Source: Herbidospora mongoliensis
GTDB lineage: Bacteria; Actinomycetota; Actinomycetes; Streptosporangiales; Streptosporangiaceae
DNA length: 64,000 bases
NCBI RefSeq assembly: GCF_001570545.1
Contig: NZ_BBXD01000019.1
Location: 186,001 to 250,000, forward strand
Direction of reading: 5' to 3'
In this document: one piece after another, positions 44,130-52,667 of the stretch
Layout: every line of letters starts with the position of its first letter
Numbering within the stretch: the stretch's first letter is position 1
Made by a program: the position numbers and the translations under genes
Notes under the pieces: generated by a model
What the model was told of the DNA's origin: nothing
Seen by the model: the letters and a program-made list of their open reading frames with translations, nothing else
The model's database searches: none

Positions 44130-46034
44130 TCACCGCCTCCTCAACGAGTGATCCGCCGGAGAAGTTCCTGGCTGGCGATGAGCGGTTTCCGCACGAATGA
44201 TGTGAATGATCGCGTTGATCAGAGCGAGGTGCGTGAACGCCTGCGGGAAGTTCCCGAGCTGGCGTCCGCTGACCGGGTCGATCTCCTCGGCGTACAGGCC
44301 GAGCGGGCTGGCGAACGACAGCAGCTTCTCGCACAGCCGCCGGGCCCGCTGGAGCTCACCGATCTCCGCCAGGGCGCTGACCAGCCAGAACGAGCAGATC
44401 GTGAAGGTGCCCTCCTCGCCGGCCAGCCCGTCGTCGGTCTCCTTGGTGCGGTAGCGGAGCACCAGGTCGTCGACCGTCAGGTCGTCGGCGATGGCCAGCA
44501 CGGTCGCCCGCACGCGCGGGTCGTCGGCCGGCAGGAACCGCACCAGCGGGATCAGCAGCAGCGAGGCGTCGAGCGCGTCGGTCGCGTAGTGCTGCCGGAA
44601 GATCCCGTTCTCGCTGACGCCGTTGGTGCAGATGTCGTCCTTGATCTCGTCGGCGACCGCCTGCCAGGTCTCGGCCAGTTCGGGTTCGCCGCGCAGTTCG
44701 GCCAGCCGGGCGCCCCGGTCCATGGCCACCCAGCACATGACCTTGGACGAGGTGAAGTGCTGCGGCTCGCCGCGCACCTCCCAGATGCCCCGGTCGGTCT
44801 CCTTCCAGTGCTTCATCGCGGCCTCGACCTGGCGGACCAGGATCGGCCAGATGCGGTCGTCGAGGCGGTCACGCGACTTGATGTGGATGTAGAAGGAGTC
44901 GAGGACCGCGCCCCAGACGTCGTTCTGACGGTGGTCGAACGCGCCGTTGCCGACCCTGACCGGTTTGGCGCCCTCGTAGCCTTCGAGGTGGTCGAGGATG
45001 CGCTCGGTGAGGTCGCGTTCGCCGTCGACGCCGTACATGATCTGGAGTTCTTCGTCGCGTTCGGCCACGTCGGCGATGAACCAGAAGAAGTCGTCGGCCT
45101 CCCAGTCGAAGCCGAGCGTGTAGAGGCCCCAGAGCGCGAATGTGGAGTCGCGCACCCACGAGTAGCGGTAGTCCCAGTTGCGCTCGCCGCCCGGGGTCTC
45201 CGGCAGCGAGGTCGTCGCCGCCGCGACCAGCGCCCCCGTCGGGGCGAACGTGAGCCCCTTCAGGGTGAGCGCGCTGCGCTCCAGGTATCCGCGCCAGGGG
45301 TGGTCGGGGATGTCGCCGCGCGCCAGCCAGTGCTGCCAGTGGTGCGCGGTCCAGACGAGCCGCTTGTAGGCGTCGTCGTAGTTGTACGGGGGTTCGTGCT
45401 CGGTCCAGGAGAGCGCGACGAACCGGGTTTCACCCTCTTTGATGAGGGTTCTGGCCATGGCGCGGCCGGCTTCGAAGCCGAGCCGCATGTCGGTCGTGAG
45501 CCGGAGCCGCACGTCGCTGCCATCGGCCGTCGCGAGGCCCTGGTGATATCCCCTACCTGTGTATGACCAGGTCACGGGCTTACGGCCGTAGTCGAGGACC
45601 GGTTCGCAGTCCAAAGTGATCTGCAATTCGCCCGACACGCAGCGGACCGTCCGAAGCAGGACGTGGTCGCTGTCGTAGTCGGTGGGCGCTCTCCGGTGGG
45701 TGTGGGAGAGCTCGTTTTCGTGGTGCCAGGGCCCCATGAGGAGGACGTCCCTGACGATGATCCAGCCTTGGGGGGTGCCCCAGGAGGTCTCCAGCACCAT
45801 CGTGCCCGGGAGATATCGGCGAGCGGCCGGGACGAAGGTGTCCGCCGGGCCGAGCCGGAACCGCCCCGCGCCCCGGTCGAGCACCGCGCCGAATACCGAC
45901 GGGGAGTCGAGCCGGGGAAGGCAGAGCCATTCGATGTTCCCACTGCTGGCGACCAGTGCGGTCACTTCGCAGTCGGAAAGGAAGCCGTAGTCCGCGATAG
46001 GGGGAAAGGGGGAAGATCCGTGAAGAGTGTCCAT
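44130..46034 (-). CDS. GH15 glycoside hydrolase (glucoamylase/trehalase-like)
   Basis: This is a protein of about 634 residues with the GH15 layout: an N-terminal beta-sandwich (PPIADYGFLSDCEVTALVAS, IEWLCLPRLDSPSVFGAVLD) and a catalytic (alpha/alpha)6 barrel (GGERNWDYRYSWVRDSTFAL, GNGAFDHRQNDVWGAVLDS, DRGIWEVRG, EEGTFTICSFWLVSALAEIG). Actinobacterial members include trehalases, so trehalose or another alpha-glucoside is the likely substrate. An ATG 39 nt upstream is an alternative start. It is cytoplasmic; no signal peptide is present. Confidence 0.92.
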   Translation of the reverse strand: MDTLHGSSPFPPIADYGFLSDCEVTALVASSGNIEWLCLPRLDSPSVFGAVLDRGAGRFRLGPADTFVPAARRYLPGTMVLETSWGTPQGWIIVRDVLLMGPWHHENELSHTHRRAPTDYDSDHVLLRTVRCVSGELQITLDCEPVLDYGRKPVTWSYTGRGYHQGLATADGSDVRLRLTTDMRLGFEAGRAMARTLIKEGETRFVALSWTEHEPPYNYDDAYKRLVWTAHHWQHWLARGDIPDHPWRGYLERSALTLKGLTFAPTGALVAAATTSLPETPGGERNWDYRYSWVRDSTFALWGLYTLGFDWEADDFFWFIADVAERDEELQIMYGVDGERDLTERILDHLEGYEGAKPVRVGNGAFDHRQNDVWGAVLDSFYIHIKSRDRLDDRIWPILVRQVEAAMKHWKETDRGIWEVRGEPQHFTSSKVMCWVAMDRGARLAELRGEPELAETWQAVADEIKDDICTNGVSENGIFRQHYATDALDASLLLIPLVRFLPADDPRVRATVLAIADDLTVDDLVLRYRTKETDDGLAGEEGTFTICSFWLVSALAEIGELQRARRLCEKLLSFASPLGLYAEEIDPVSGRQLGNFPQAFTHLALINAIIHIIRAETAHRQPGTSPADHSLRRR

Positions 46035-46267
46035 GTTCCACCCGTCCAATCGCCGTACCGTGTTCCGAGCCACGATACGCCGCGATCAACATCAACAAGA
46101 TCATTTTGCTGGGTACTCGGGTCGAGTCGTGATGAAGTACGGGTGGCGTTCACGGCGGGTTCACCGGGCGCGGGTAGGCGCCGCTGACCGAAAGGACGAT
46201 CCACCGCCACAGGAACCGGTCATTCGGTTCATGCCAGCAGGTTCCGCAATGTCAAGACTTTGGCGGC

Positions 46268-47230
46268 ATGGCACGACAATCCCCCCGGCCACGCATCGTG
46301 GCTCTCGACGTCATCCGCGGGTTCGCGCTCTGCGGAATCCTGGTCGCCAACGTCCGGCCGATCGCCACCACGGTCGGCCTGCTTCCCCCCGACGCCGCGC
46401 CGCCCTCCACCGCCGACCTCTGGCTCGGGCTGCTGGTCGATCACCGCTTCTTCCCCGTCTTCTCCCTCCTGTTCGGGATGGGCTTCTCGCTCCTCTACGA
46501 GTCGGCCGTGGCACGCGGCGTCTCGCCACGGCTGGTGCTGCTGCGACGGCTCGTGGCGCTGTTCCTGCTCGGGCTGGCCCACCGGCTGCTCTGGGACGGC
46601 GACATCCTGGCGATCTACGCCGTCGTCGGTCTGGTCGTCCTGCTGCCGTCGTCGTGGCTACCCCGGCGAGCGGTCGCGGGACTGTCGGTGGTGGCGCTCG
46701 GCCTGGCGCTCTTCTTCGGCGGCGGGATCATGGTGGTTCCCGGGCTGTTCCTGCTGGGGTCGGCGCTGGTCCGGTATGGGGTGGCCGACCGGCTGGAGTC
46801 GTCCACCCGGATCCCGGTGATCGTCGGGGCGGTGGCACTGGTGCCGGCTGTCGTGCTGGGGCACCTGCAGAGCTCTGACGCGAACCTGTTCACGGCCGCC
46901 GGGCTGGCGACCGCGACCGTCTACTTCTGCGTGTTCCTGCTGCTGCTCCGCAGCCCCCTCCGGGGTTTTCTGTACGCCCTCCTCACGCCCCTCGGCCGGA
47001 TGGCGCTGACCAACTACCTGACGGCGACGGTGCTCGTCCTGGCCCTGTCGAAGGTGATCGGCGGCACCGCCGAGGACTGGTCGACGGGGACGGTGCTGGG
47101 GATCGCGGGGGTCATCATGGGCGTGCAGTGGGTCTGGTCGACGCTCTGGCTGCGCCGGTTCCGGCAGGGCCCGATCGAGTACGTCTGGCGCCTGGCCACC
47201 TGGCCCCGAGACCGCGTGGTGCGGTATTGA
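46268..47230 (+). CDS. DUF418-domain membrane protein
   Basis: This 320-residue protein has about eight transmembrane helices. It begins RIVALDVIRGFALCGILVAN and ends with the DUF418 block (PLGRMALTNYLTATVLVLAL, VQWVWSTLWLRRFRQGPIEY). The function is unknown; the fold is related to acyltransferase-3/HGSNAT-like proteins. The next gene starts 6 nt after its stop, so they may be co-transcribed. Confidence 0.92.
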   Translation: MARQSPRPRIVALDVIRGFALCGILVANVRPIATTVGLLPPDAAPPSTADLWLGLLVDHRFFPVFSLLFGMGFSLLYESAVARGVSPRLVLLRRLVALFLLGLAHRLLWDGDILAIYAVVGLVVLLPSSWLPRRAVAGLSVVALGLALFFGGGIMVVPGLFLLGSALVRYGVADRLESSTRIPVIVGAVALVPAVVLGHLQSSDANLFTAAGLATATVYFCVFLLLLRSPLRGFLYALLTPLGRMALTNYLTATVLVLALSKVIGGTAEDWSTGTVLGIAGVIMGVQWVWSTLWLRRFRQGPIEYVWRLATWPRDRVVRY

Positions 47231-47236
47231 TCATGC

Positions 47237-48577
47237 ATGCGCTCATGGGCCCGGGAATGGCTGCCCTCCGTCTTCTTCGTGGGTTTCCTCCTCGTCACCG
47301 GGTTCCTCGACGGCCTCCGCAACGATAAGTGGTACGGCGCGGGGCTCAAGTTCACCCTGGCCTCACTCATCATCGTGTCCATCGCCGTGCAGAACCGGAG
47401 CCCGGGGAAGGCGCTGCGGCGGATGCTGCCGAAGATCCCCCGGCTGCCCACGCCACGGAGAATCCCGCTGCTACCGCTGTGGGAGACCCCCAAATACGGC
47501 AAGACGCTGCTCGAACCGGTCTCCTGCCCGGTGCCCTTCGTGGGCCGGGAGGAGGAGTTGGCCAGACTCGGCACCTGGCTCGACGACCCTGACGCCTTTC
47601 CGCTGATGGTCGTGGCGGGCCCGCCGGGGGTGGGCAAGTCGCGGCTGATGGTGGAGTTCGCCCGCACCCGCGAAGGCAAGTGGAGGTGCGGCCGGCTCGG
47701 CCCCGGACCGAGCCGGGGCCTGATCAAGATGCCGGCATCGGACAAGAGACCGGCCCTGATTTTGGTCGACGAGGCCGACCTGCGGGACGACATACCGCTC
47801 CTGCTGGCCGAGCTGCGCGACCACCCCGGCAAGCCGCCGATCCGGGTGATCGCGGAGGCCCGGCATCCCGGCGGGCTGGAGTCCCATTACGGCCCGGTCA
47901 TCCGGCTACACGACCCTGACGACCTCGACGTCTGTTTCGAGCTGGCGGTCGAGGAGTTCGGCGGGGAGGTCGCCGACGACGTGCCGACCCCGGCGGGGCC
48001 CGTTTTCAACGTCCTGGACGCCGCCCGACTGACGGCCCGCAAGCACGCCGTCGATCTGCTGGACAGGGAGCGGCGGAGGTGGGCCGCGCTGGGCGGCGGC
48101 GACTTCGGTGAGTCGGCCGTGGTCGCGAACCTACTGGCGGGAGGCGGCCCCGACGTGCTGCGGCGCATCCCCGAGCTGCGCGACCGGCCCGATGACGACA
48201 TCGCACGGATGTCGGCGTGGGAACCGATCCGGCCGGTGCTCCTCGCCACCCGGCTGCTGTCGGAGGTCGCGACGGCGCGGCCGGGGATCATCGACGCGGT
48301 CACCCAGGATCTGTCGTGGGCGCAGGCGCGGCGGGCACTGTGGTGGCTGGGCTGCGTCGCGGACGGGTCTCCGGAGGCGGCAGCGGCCTTCCTGCGGCTG
48401 GCCGTCGCTCACGACGGGTTGCTGCCCCGGGCGGTCTGTTGCCTGGTGGGAGACGGTCTGGCCGAGCCGCTGGCCGCGCTCGTGGTGACCCGCGAGTGGA
48501 CGGCGGATGAACTCGCCGCGGTGGACTCTCCCGATCTTCCCGCAGCGGTCAGATCGGCCCTGAGCACACTCACCTGA
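47237..48577 (+). CDS. Membrane-anchored P-loop (STAND-like) NTPase
   Basis: This 446-residue protein has two N-terminal hydrophobic segments (about 10-22 and 38-51), a basic Pro-rich linker, and then a P-loop domain. The linker end reads PVPFVGREEELARLGTWL, Walker A is GPPGVGKSR (about 128-136), and Walker B is ALILVDEADLRDD (about 173-185). The C-terminal 200 residues are helical without a clear repeat. The FVGREEEL entry is typical of STAND/AAA sensors. Partner and signal are unknown. Confidence 0.75.
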   Translation: MRSWAREWLPSVFFVGFLLVTGFLDGLRNDKWYGAGLKFTLASLIIVSIAVQNRSPGKALRRMLPKIPRLPTPRRIPLLPLWETPKYGKTLLEPVSCPVPFVGREEELARLGTWLDDPDAFPLMVVAGPPGVGKSRLMVEFARTREGKWRCGRLGPGPSRGLIKMPASDKRPALILVDEADLRDDIPLLLAELRDHPGKPPIRVIAEARHPGGLESHYGPVIRLHDPDDLDVCFELAVEEFGGEVADDVPTPAGPVFNVLDAARLTARKHAVDLLDRERRRWAALGGGDFGESAVVANLLAGGGPDVLRRIPELRDRPDDDIARMSAWEPIRPVLLATRLLSEVATARPGIIDAVTQDLSWAQARRALWWLGCVADGSPEAAAAFLRLAVAHDGLLPRAVCCLVGDGLAEPLAALVVTREWTADELAAVDSPDLPAAVRSALSTLT

Positions 48578-49562
48578 ACGAAACCTGGCAGTCTTCGCCC
48601 TCGAATTAGACGAATGGAATGCCACTAACGGTTCCCGCGATCGACTTGGCGGAAATTTGACCTTCCGCTGAAAGATTTTCCACGCCATACCCCAACAACA
48701 CCACCTTCACATGTGGTCACACCTGGCGCAGTCCTATCCGACTGACCACACAGGTATCTTCCAGGTCAAAATCGGGAGCCCTTCTGGAACGCGGCCCTCT
48801 GACGCGAATAGCCGTCGGCAGCGGCATTGGATCAGCTCAGTACACCTACCCTGACCTGCGGGAACCCGCCCACAACAGGAACGTCGCCCGGCACCTGCAC
48901 GGCACCCCTCGGCACCGGGGGCGAACGGGCCGGGAAGGACCGGCGGTTAAGCACCGCTTTCGCAGTCGACGGGCTCAGGAGAATCGACGGAGAAGCAATC
49001 GCCATGACGTTTTCCGGCGGAATCAATCCGAGCTGGAATAACTCCCGAAAATGAGCCGGTCCGGGGCGAGACGACGCAGAGAAGAGGAGCCGCCGAGTTC
49101 GCAGCTGGAATGTCGTGTTCAACAGAAAGGCCGCCACCGGGGAAATCCCGCGAAACACCGGTCGCCGCCACGCCCCGACCCCCGCGCATTCATGATCAGA
49201 GACTTATCGGTCGACCCTTAGTGGCATTTTCTGTCTTCCACTACTCCACGCATCCCCACCTGGCGGAATTCAGGCATGGGACCGGATTCTCGCCCCGGGG
49301 TAAGCCATGTGCACGACCGGGACCGAACCCGGCCGGGAGCCCCCGAAGAAGATCACCCACAGTCCTGACAGAACCCCGTTCGGTCACCTGTCTACCAGGA
49401 CAGATTCTTCGCACCCAGAGGGGTTCCCGAGCTTGACGGGACCACTGACGCCCCGGCTCACAGGCCGTCCACCCGAGCTCACCTGACCCGGACGGCAGAG
49501 GCCGACGATCATCGTCGCAGGTCAGTTCTCGCGTATTCGGCGCGAAAATCCTGGAATCACAA
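48578..49562. other. Gene-poor stretch of about 1 kb
   Basis: Between the P-loop gene and the tRNA I find no reading frame with a ribosome site, family motif or normal codon pattern; the short open frames on both strands look accidental. The base composition is more mixed than in the genes. It holds the inverted-repeat element at 48618-49228 and scattered hairpins, such as GCGGAA / TTCCGC near 48650 and a GGGTTCGG hairpin near 49320. It may be decayed mobile DNA. Confidence 0.6.
48618..49228. mobile_element. Possible non-autonomous element with 15-bp inverted ends (MITE-like)
   Basis: The left end AATGCCACTAACGGT (48618-48632) and the right end ACCCTTAGTGGCATT (49214-49228) are inverted repeats matching at 14 of 15 positions, and bound 611 bp. 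No transposase is encoded inside. I see no convincing target-site duplication, so the call is tentative. Confidence 0.4.
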
Positions 49563-49597
49563 CAGCCCGTGACCACATTTCTGCTGGTCACGGGCTG
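49563..49597 (-). terminator. Hairpin downstream of the tRNA gene
   Basis: A 13-bp perfect stem (CAGCCCGTGACCA / TGGTCACGGGCTG) with a 9-nt loop begins about 20 nt after the tRNA 3' end on the minus strand. Only TGTT follows, so it may terminate without a good U-tract. Confidence 0.65.
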
Positions 49598-49615
49598 AAT
49601 AACGCCACCTTACGG

Positions 49616-49688
49616 TGCCCCCGGCGGGACTCGAACCCGCACTAAAGCCCTTTTAAGGGGCTTGCCTCTGCCATTGGGCTACGGGGGC
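49616..49688 (-). tRNA. tRNA with UAA anticodon (tRNA-Leu-like, but short variable loop)
   Basis: On the minus strand 73 nt fold into a full cloverleaf: acceptor GCCCCCG / CGGGGGC with discriminator A, a 3-bp D stem GCC / GGC with loop CAATGGCAGA, anticodon stem AGCCC / GGGCT with loop CTTAAAA, a variable loop of 5 nt (TTAGT), T arm GCGGG-TTCGAGT-CCCGC. Residues 34-36 are TAA, which reads UUA (Leu), and the D arm is of the Leu type. Bacterial tRNA-Leu normally has a long variable arm, which is missing here. CCA is not encoded (CCG follows). Isotype is therefore uncertain. Confidence 0.85.
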
Positions 49689-49851
49689 GCCGCGATCATA
49701 CGTCACGGAGCGCACAACTGTAACTGGTGAGACCTTACGCCGCATCTCCCGTACGATCCATCAAACTGGGCGGCAATACAGTAGCAGGGAGAATGGCCAG
49801 CGAAACGGGATGAAACAACCATCCTCGCGCTCCTCTCGCCTTGCAACGTGA

Positions 49852-49885
49852 AACGGCCCGCGCCTGATGGTAGGCGCGGGCCGTT
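49852..49885 (-). terminator. Terminator hairpin downstream of ndh
   Basis: A perfect 13-bp stem (AACGGCCCGCGCC / GGCGCGGGCCGTT) with an 8-nt loop starts about 20 nt after the ndh stop on the minus strand and ends in a short T-run. Confidence 0.8.
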
Positions 49886-49905
49886 AACAAAGGGAGATGC
49901 CGGGG

Positions 49906-51225
49906 TTACCCTCCGGCAGCGGCCTTGAACTGGTCGCGGGGGTGCTCGATCTCACCGAGCGACACCGTCTCCCGGCGGAAGAACAGCGACAGGGTCCAGT
50001 CGGCGATGACGCGGACCTTCCTGTTGGTGGTGGGCACCCGCGACAGGTGGTAGGTCCGGTGCATGAACCACGCGGGCCACCCGCGCAGCTTGACTCCGTA
50101 GACGTTCGCGACGCCCTTGTGCAGGCCGAGGCCGGCGACCGAGCCGACGTACTTGTGCCGGTAGTCCTTCAGGGGACGCTCGCGCAGGTAGGCGGTGATG
50201 TTGTCGCCGAGCACCTTCGCCTGGCGGACGGCGTGCTGGGCGTTGGGCGCGCAGTACTCCCCCGGGTGGGTGAGGTCGGGCACGCCGGCCACGTCACCGG
50301 CCGCGAAGGCACCCTCGGCGCCGTCAATAGTGAGCTGGGTGGTCGTCTTGATCCGGCCGCGCTCGTCGAGCGGGAAGTCGCCGGAGTTGGTGATCGGCGC
50401 GGCCTTCACACCCGCCGTCCACACGACGGTGGCCGCCTCGAAGGAGTCGCCGTCGCTGGTCTCGACGTGTCCGCCGACGACGGAGTCGAGCCGGGTCTGC
50501 ATCTTCAGCTCGATGCCGCGCTCGCGCAGCTGCGCGGCGGTCCAGAGACCCATCTCGGGCCCGACCTCGGGCAGGATGCGGTCGGAGGCCTCGATCAGCA
50601 CCCACCGCAGGTCGCTCTTCTTGATCGACGGGTAGTAGGAGATGGCGTCGACGGTCATGTCCTCGAGCTCGGCCAGCGCCTCGATGCCGGCGAACCCGCC
50701 GCCGACCACGACGAACGTGAGCGCCCGGCGGCGCACCTCGTCGTCGTCGGCCGACTCGGCCCGGTCGAGCAGGGCCAGCACGCGGTTGCGCAGCGCGATG
50801 GCCTCCCCGACCGACTTGAACCCGATGGCCGCGTCGGCGAGCCCCGGGATGGGGAGGGTGCGGGAGACCGAACCGGCCGCCATCACCACGATGTCGTAGC
50901 CGATCTCACGGGGTTCGCCCACAATCGGCTCGAAGGTCAGCGTGCGCTGCTCGTGATGGACCTTGGCGACCTTGCCGTTGAGGATCCTGACCTTGGGGAG
51001 CACGCGGCGCAGCGGCGCGACGACGTGGCGCGGCGAGATGCTCCCCGCGGCGGCCTCCGGCAGGAACGGCTGGTAGGTCATGTAGGACTGAGGGTCGATG
51101 AGGGTGATGCGGACCGATCCGTCGCGCAGTTCGCGGCGGAGCGTGCGCTGGAGCCGCAGGCCGGTGTACATGCCCACGTATCCACCGCCAACGATGACGA
51201 TGTGCTTCGACGTGCGGTTCACCAC
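49906..51225 (-). CDS. ndh: Type II NADH dehydrogenase
   Basis: This is a roughly 439-residue single-subunit NADH:quinone oxidoreductase of the respiratory chain. The FAD motif IVIVGGGYVGMYTG is at the N-terminus and the NADH motif FVVVGGGFAGIEALAEL is near residue 165. FAAGDVAGVPDL and a C-terminal amphipathic membrane anchor (LRGWPAWFMHRTYHLSRVP) follow. Two GTG codons in a row can start it, behind AAGGG; an upstream ATG would add 14 residues that cover the operator. Two Rex-type sites lie upstream, which fits redox control. Confidence 0.94.
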   Translation of the reverse strand: MVNRTSKHIVIVGGGYVGMYTGLRLQRTLRRELRDGSVRITLIDPQSYMTYQPFLPEAAAGSISPRHVVAPLRRVLPKVRILNGKVAKVHHEQRTLTFEPIVGEPREIGYDIVVMAAGSVSRTLPIPGLADAAIGFKSVGEAIALRNRVLALLDRAESADDDEVRRRALTFVVVGGGFAGIEALAELEDMTVDAISYYPSIKKSDLRWVLIEASDRILPEVGPEMGLWTAAQLRERGIELKMQTRLDSVVGGHVETSDGDSFEAATVVWTAGVKAAPITNSGDFPLDERGRIKTTTQLTIDGAEGAFAAGDVAGVPDLTHPGEYCAPNAQHAVRQAKVLGDNITAYLRERPLKDYRHKYVGSVAGLGLHKGVANVYGVKLRGWPAWFMHRTYHLSRVPTTNRKVRVIADWTLSLFFRRETVSLGEIEHPRDQFKAAAGG

Positions 51226-51251
51226 GGATGCCCTTCGTGTGTTCACCTGGC

Positions 51252-51269
51252 TTGTGAAAGCATTCACAA
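51252..51269. promoter_or_regulatory. Rex operator, proximal, upstream of ndh
   Basis: TTGTGAAAGCATTCACAA matches the actinomycete Rex operator (TTGTGAA-N4-TTCACAA) perfectly in both arms. It lies 26-44 nt upstream of the ndh start, in the promoter/leader. Rex senses NADH/NAD and is known to repress ndh in Streptomyces. Confidence 0.8.
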
Positions 51270-51401
51270 GCTACCTGAACAACACCCGCCGAAGCCAATC
51301 CCTTCCCAAGGGAACTTGACCGAAGTTTCCAGATCAAGAAGTTCCTGTACGGATTCACGTGGCAACTTTGACCAAATTTCCCAACGTGACCGACTTCACA
51401 C

Positions 51402-51419
51402 ATGTGAAGCAATTCACAA
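51402..51419. promoter_or_regulatory. Rex operator, distal, upstream of ndh
   Basis: ATGTGAAGCAATTCACAA matches 13 of 14 arm positions of the Rex site and lies 150 bp from the proximal site. It is immediately preceded by CTTCACAC, giving an overlapping inverted half-site. Confidence 0.6.
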
Positions 51420-51620
51420 GCCCTCCCACCTGGGAGAACACACCGCCCTGGCCCGGCTCCGGCGGGAGGGTCTCGCCTGTCGAGATGTACGCGCCACGCG
51501 AGACGTCGGCCACGGCTCCATGCTCCGGAGGGCGAGACACCGGGCCGGGAGAGAACGGGTCGGCAGGGGCTGGATTCCCACAGTAGGCCGGCCATGGCTC
51601 CCCGCCGTTGCGGCGGGGGA

Positions 51621-51701
51621 GCGGCGCGGCCGGTTGGCGCCGGATTCGGCGGGCGGTCGGAGCGGCGGGCGGAGCCGGGGTGGGCGGAGCCGTAACAGAA
51701 A
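51621..51701. repeat. Interspersed repeat, copy 1
   Basis: About 81 bp that recur at 55985-56064. Both copies open with the same 24 bp (GCGGCGCGGCCGGTTGGCGC then CGGA), pass through a variable GC-rich middle, and close with an identical 24 bp ending GGCGGAGCCGTAACAGAAA. Apart from this and the Rex sites I see nothing in the 627 bp between ndh and the uracil-DNA glycosylase gene. Confidence 0.75.
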
Positions 51702-51852
51702 ACCACCTTTCAGACCAGAGCGGCGCCGCGTGATGTGCCCACCGATCGTGTCGGCGTCGTCGTCGTTTCCACAGGCGTGATCGGCGCGGCGGGAATCGTC
51801 GGTCGGGGGTGGGAGAATCCCGTCCCACCCATGAGGGCGGGGCCGTCACTCG

Positions 51853-52623
51853 TCAGAAGCTCGCCGCACGGGTGAAGATCGCGTCGAGCATGGGCTCGGT
51901 CACCCGGCCGGTGAAGGTGTTCTGCTGGCTGGGGTGGTAGCAGCCGATCAGGGTCAGTGGGCCGAGCGGGACCTCCACACCGTGACCGAAGGCGGGGCGC
52001 GGGGTGGGGAGGTCGTGTCCGGCGGCCCTCAGCGCCGGCCAGATGGCCTGCCAGGCGAAGCCGCCCAGCGCGACGATGACGCGGGGGCGGACGAACTGGA
52101 GCTCTTTCAGCAGCCAGGGGAAACAGTTGTCCCTCTCCCCCGGGGTCGGCTTGTTGGCGGGTGGGGCGCAGCGGACGGCCGCGACCATGCGGGTGCCGAG
52201 CAGGCGCTGGCCGTCGCCCGCGTGGACGCTGGTCGGCTGGGCGGCCAGCCCCGTGCGGTGGAGGGAGGCGAAGAGCCAGTCGCCGCTGCGGTCGCCGGTG
52301 AAGATGCGGCCGGTGCGGTTGCCGCCGTTGGCGGCGGGGGCGAGGCCCACGATCAGGACCTTCGGGTCGTCGTCGCCCCAGCCGGCGATGGGGCGTCCCC
52401 AGTAGGTCTCGTTCTGGTACGCCTTCCGCTTGGTGTCGGCCACCTCCTCCCGCCATGCCACCAGCCGTGGACAGGCACGGCACACCGACTGGCGGGCGGT
52501 CAGCTCGGTGATGTCCGGGCTGGTCGCGGCCAGTTCTGCCACCTCGGCCGGGGTGGTGGCGACGGAGGTCGCGGGCGTGGCGGGGTCGTCCGGCCAGCCG
52601 GTGCCCGGAGGAACGAAACTCAT
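51853..52623 (-). CDS. Type-5 uracil-DNA glycosylase (UdgB-like)
   Basis: This 256-residue DNA repair enzyme has an iron-sulfur-type N-terminus ([17 protein letters not shown]), the catalytic motif [19 protein letters not shown] and the closing motif [14 protein letters not shown]. This form of motif A is that of family 5, which also removes hypoxanthine. The ATG at 52623 ([10 protein letters not shown]) is chosen over an upstream frame extension that would run into the divergent P450 promoter. It is divergent from the P450 gene with a 44-bp gap. Confidence 0.92.
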   Translation of the reverse strand: MSFVPPGTGWPDDPATPATSVATTPAEVAELAATSPDITELTARQSVCRACPRLVAWREEVADTKRKAYQNETYWGRPIAGWGDDDPKVLIVGLAPAANGGNRTGRIFTGDRSGDWLFASLHRTGLAAQPTSVHAGDGQRLLGTRMVAAVRCAPPANKPTPGERDNCFPWLLKELQFVRPRVIVALGGFAWQAIWPALRAAGHDLPTPRPAFGHGVEVPLGPLTLIGCYHPSQQNTFTGRVTEPMLDAIFTRAASF

Positions 52624-52667
52624 GGCCCCAAGCGTGCCAGCGGGGGGCGCGGGGAAGGACAGACGCC

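Noticed and set aside
49305-49345. Possible second tRNA T arm (CCGGGTTCGGTCCCGG on the minus strand)
   Set aside because: The loop lacks the conserved A at position 58 and no other arms can be found; treated as a simple hairpin.
48827-49436. Several 75-116 codon frames on both strands of the gene-poor region
   Set aside because: No start signals, no similarity to known families, mutually overlapping, and codon pattern unlike genes.
49616-49688. Reading the tRNA as a plus-strand tRNA-Lys because CTTTTAA appears on that strand
   Set aside because: The T arm (GGGTTCGAGTCCC) and D arm fold only on the minus strand, where the loop is CTTAAAA.
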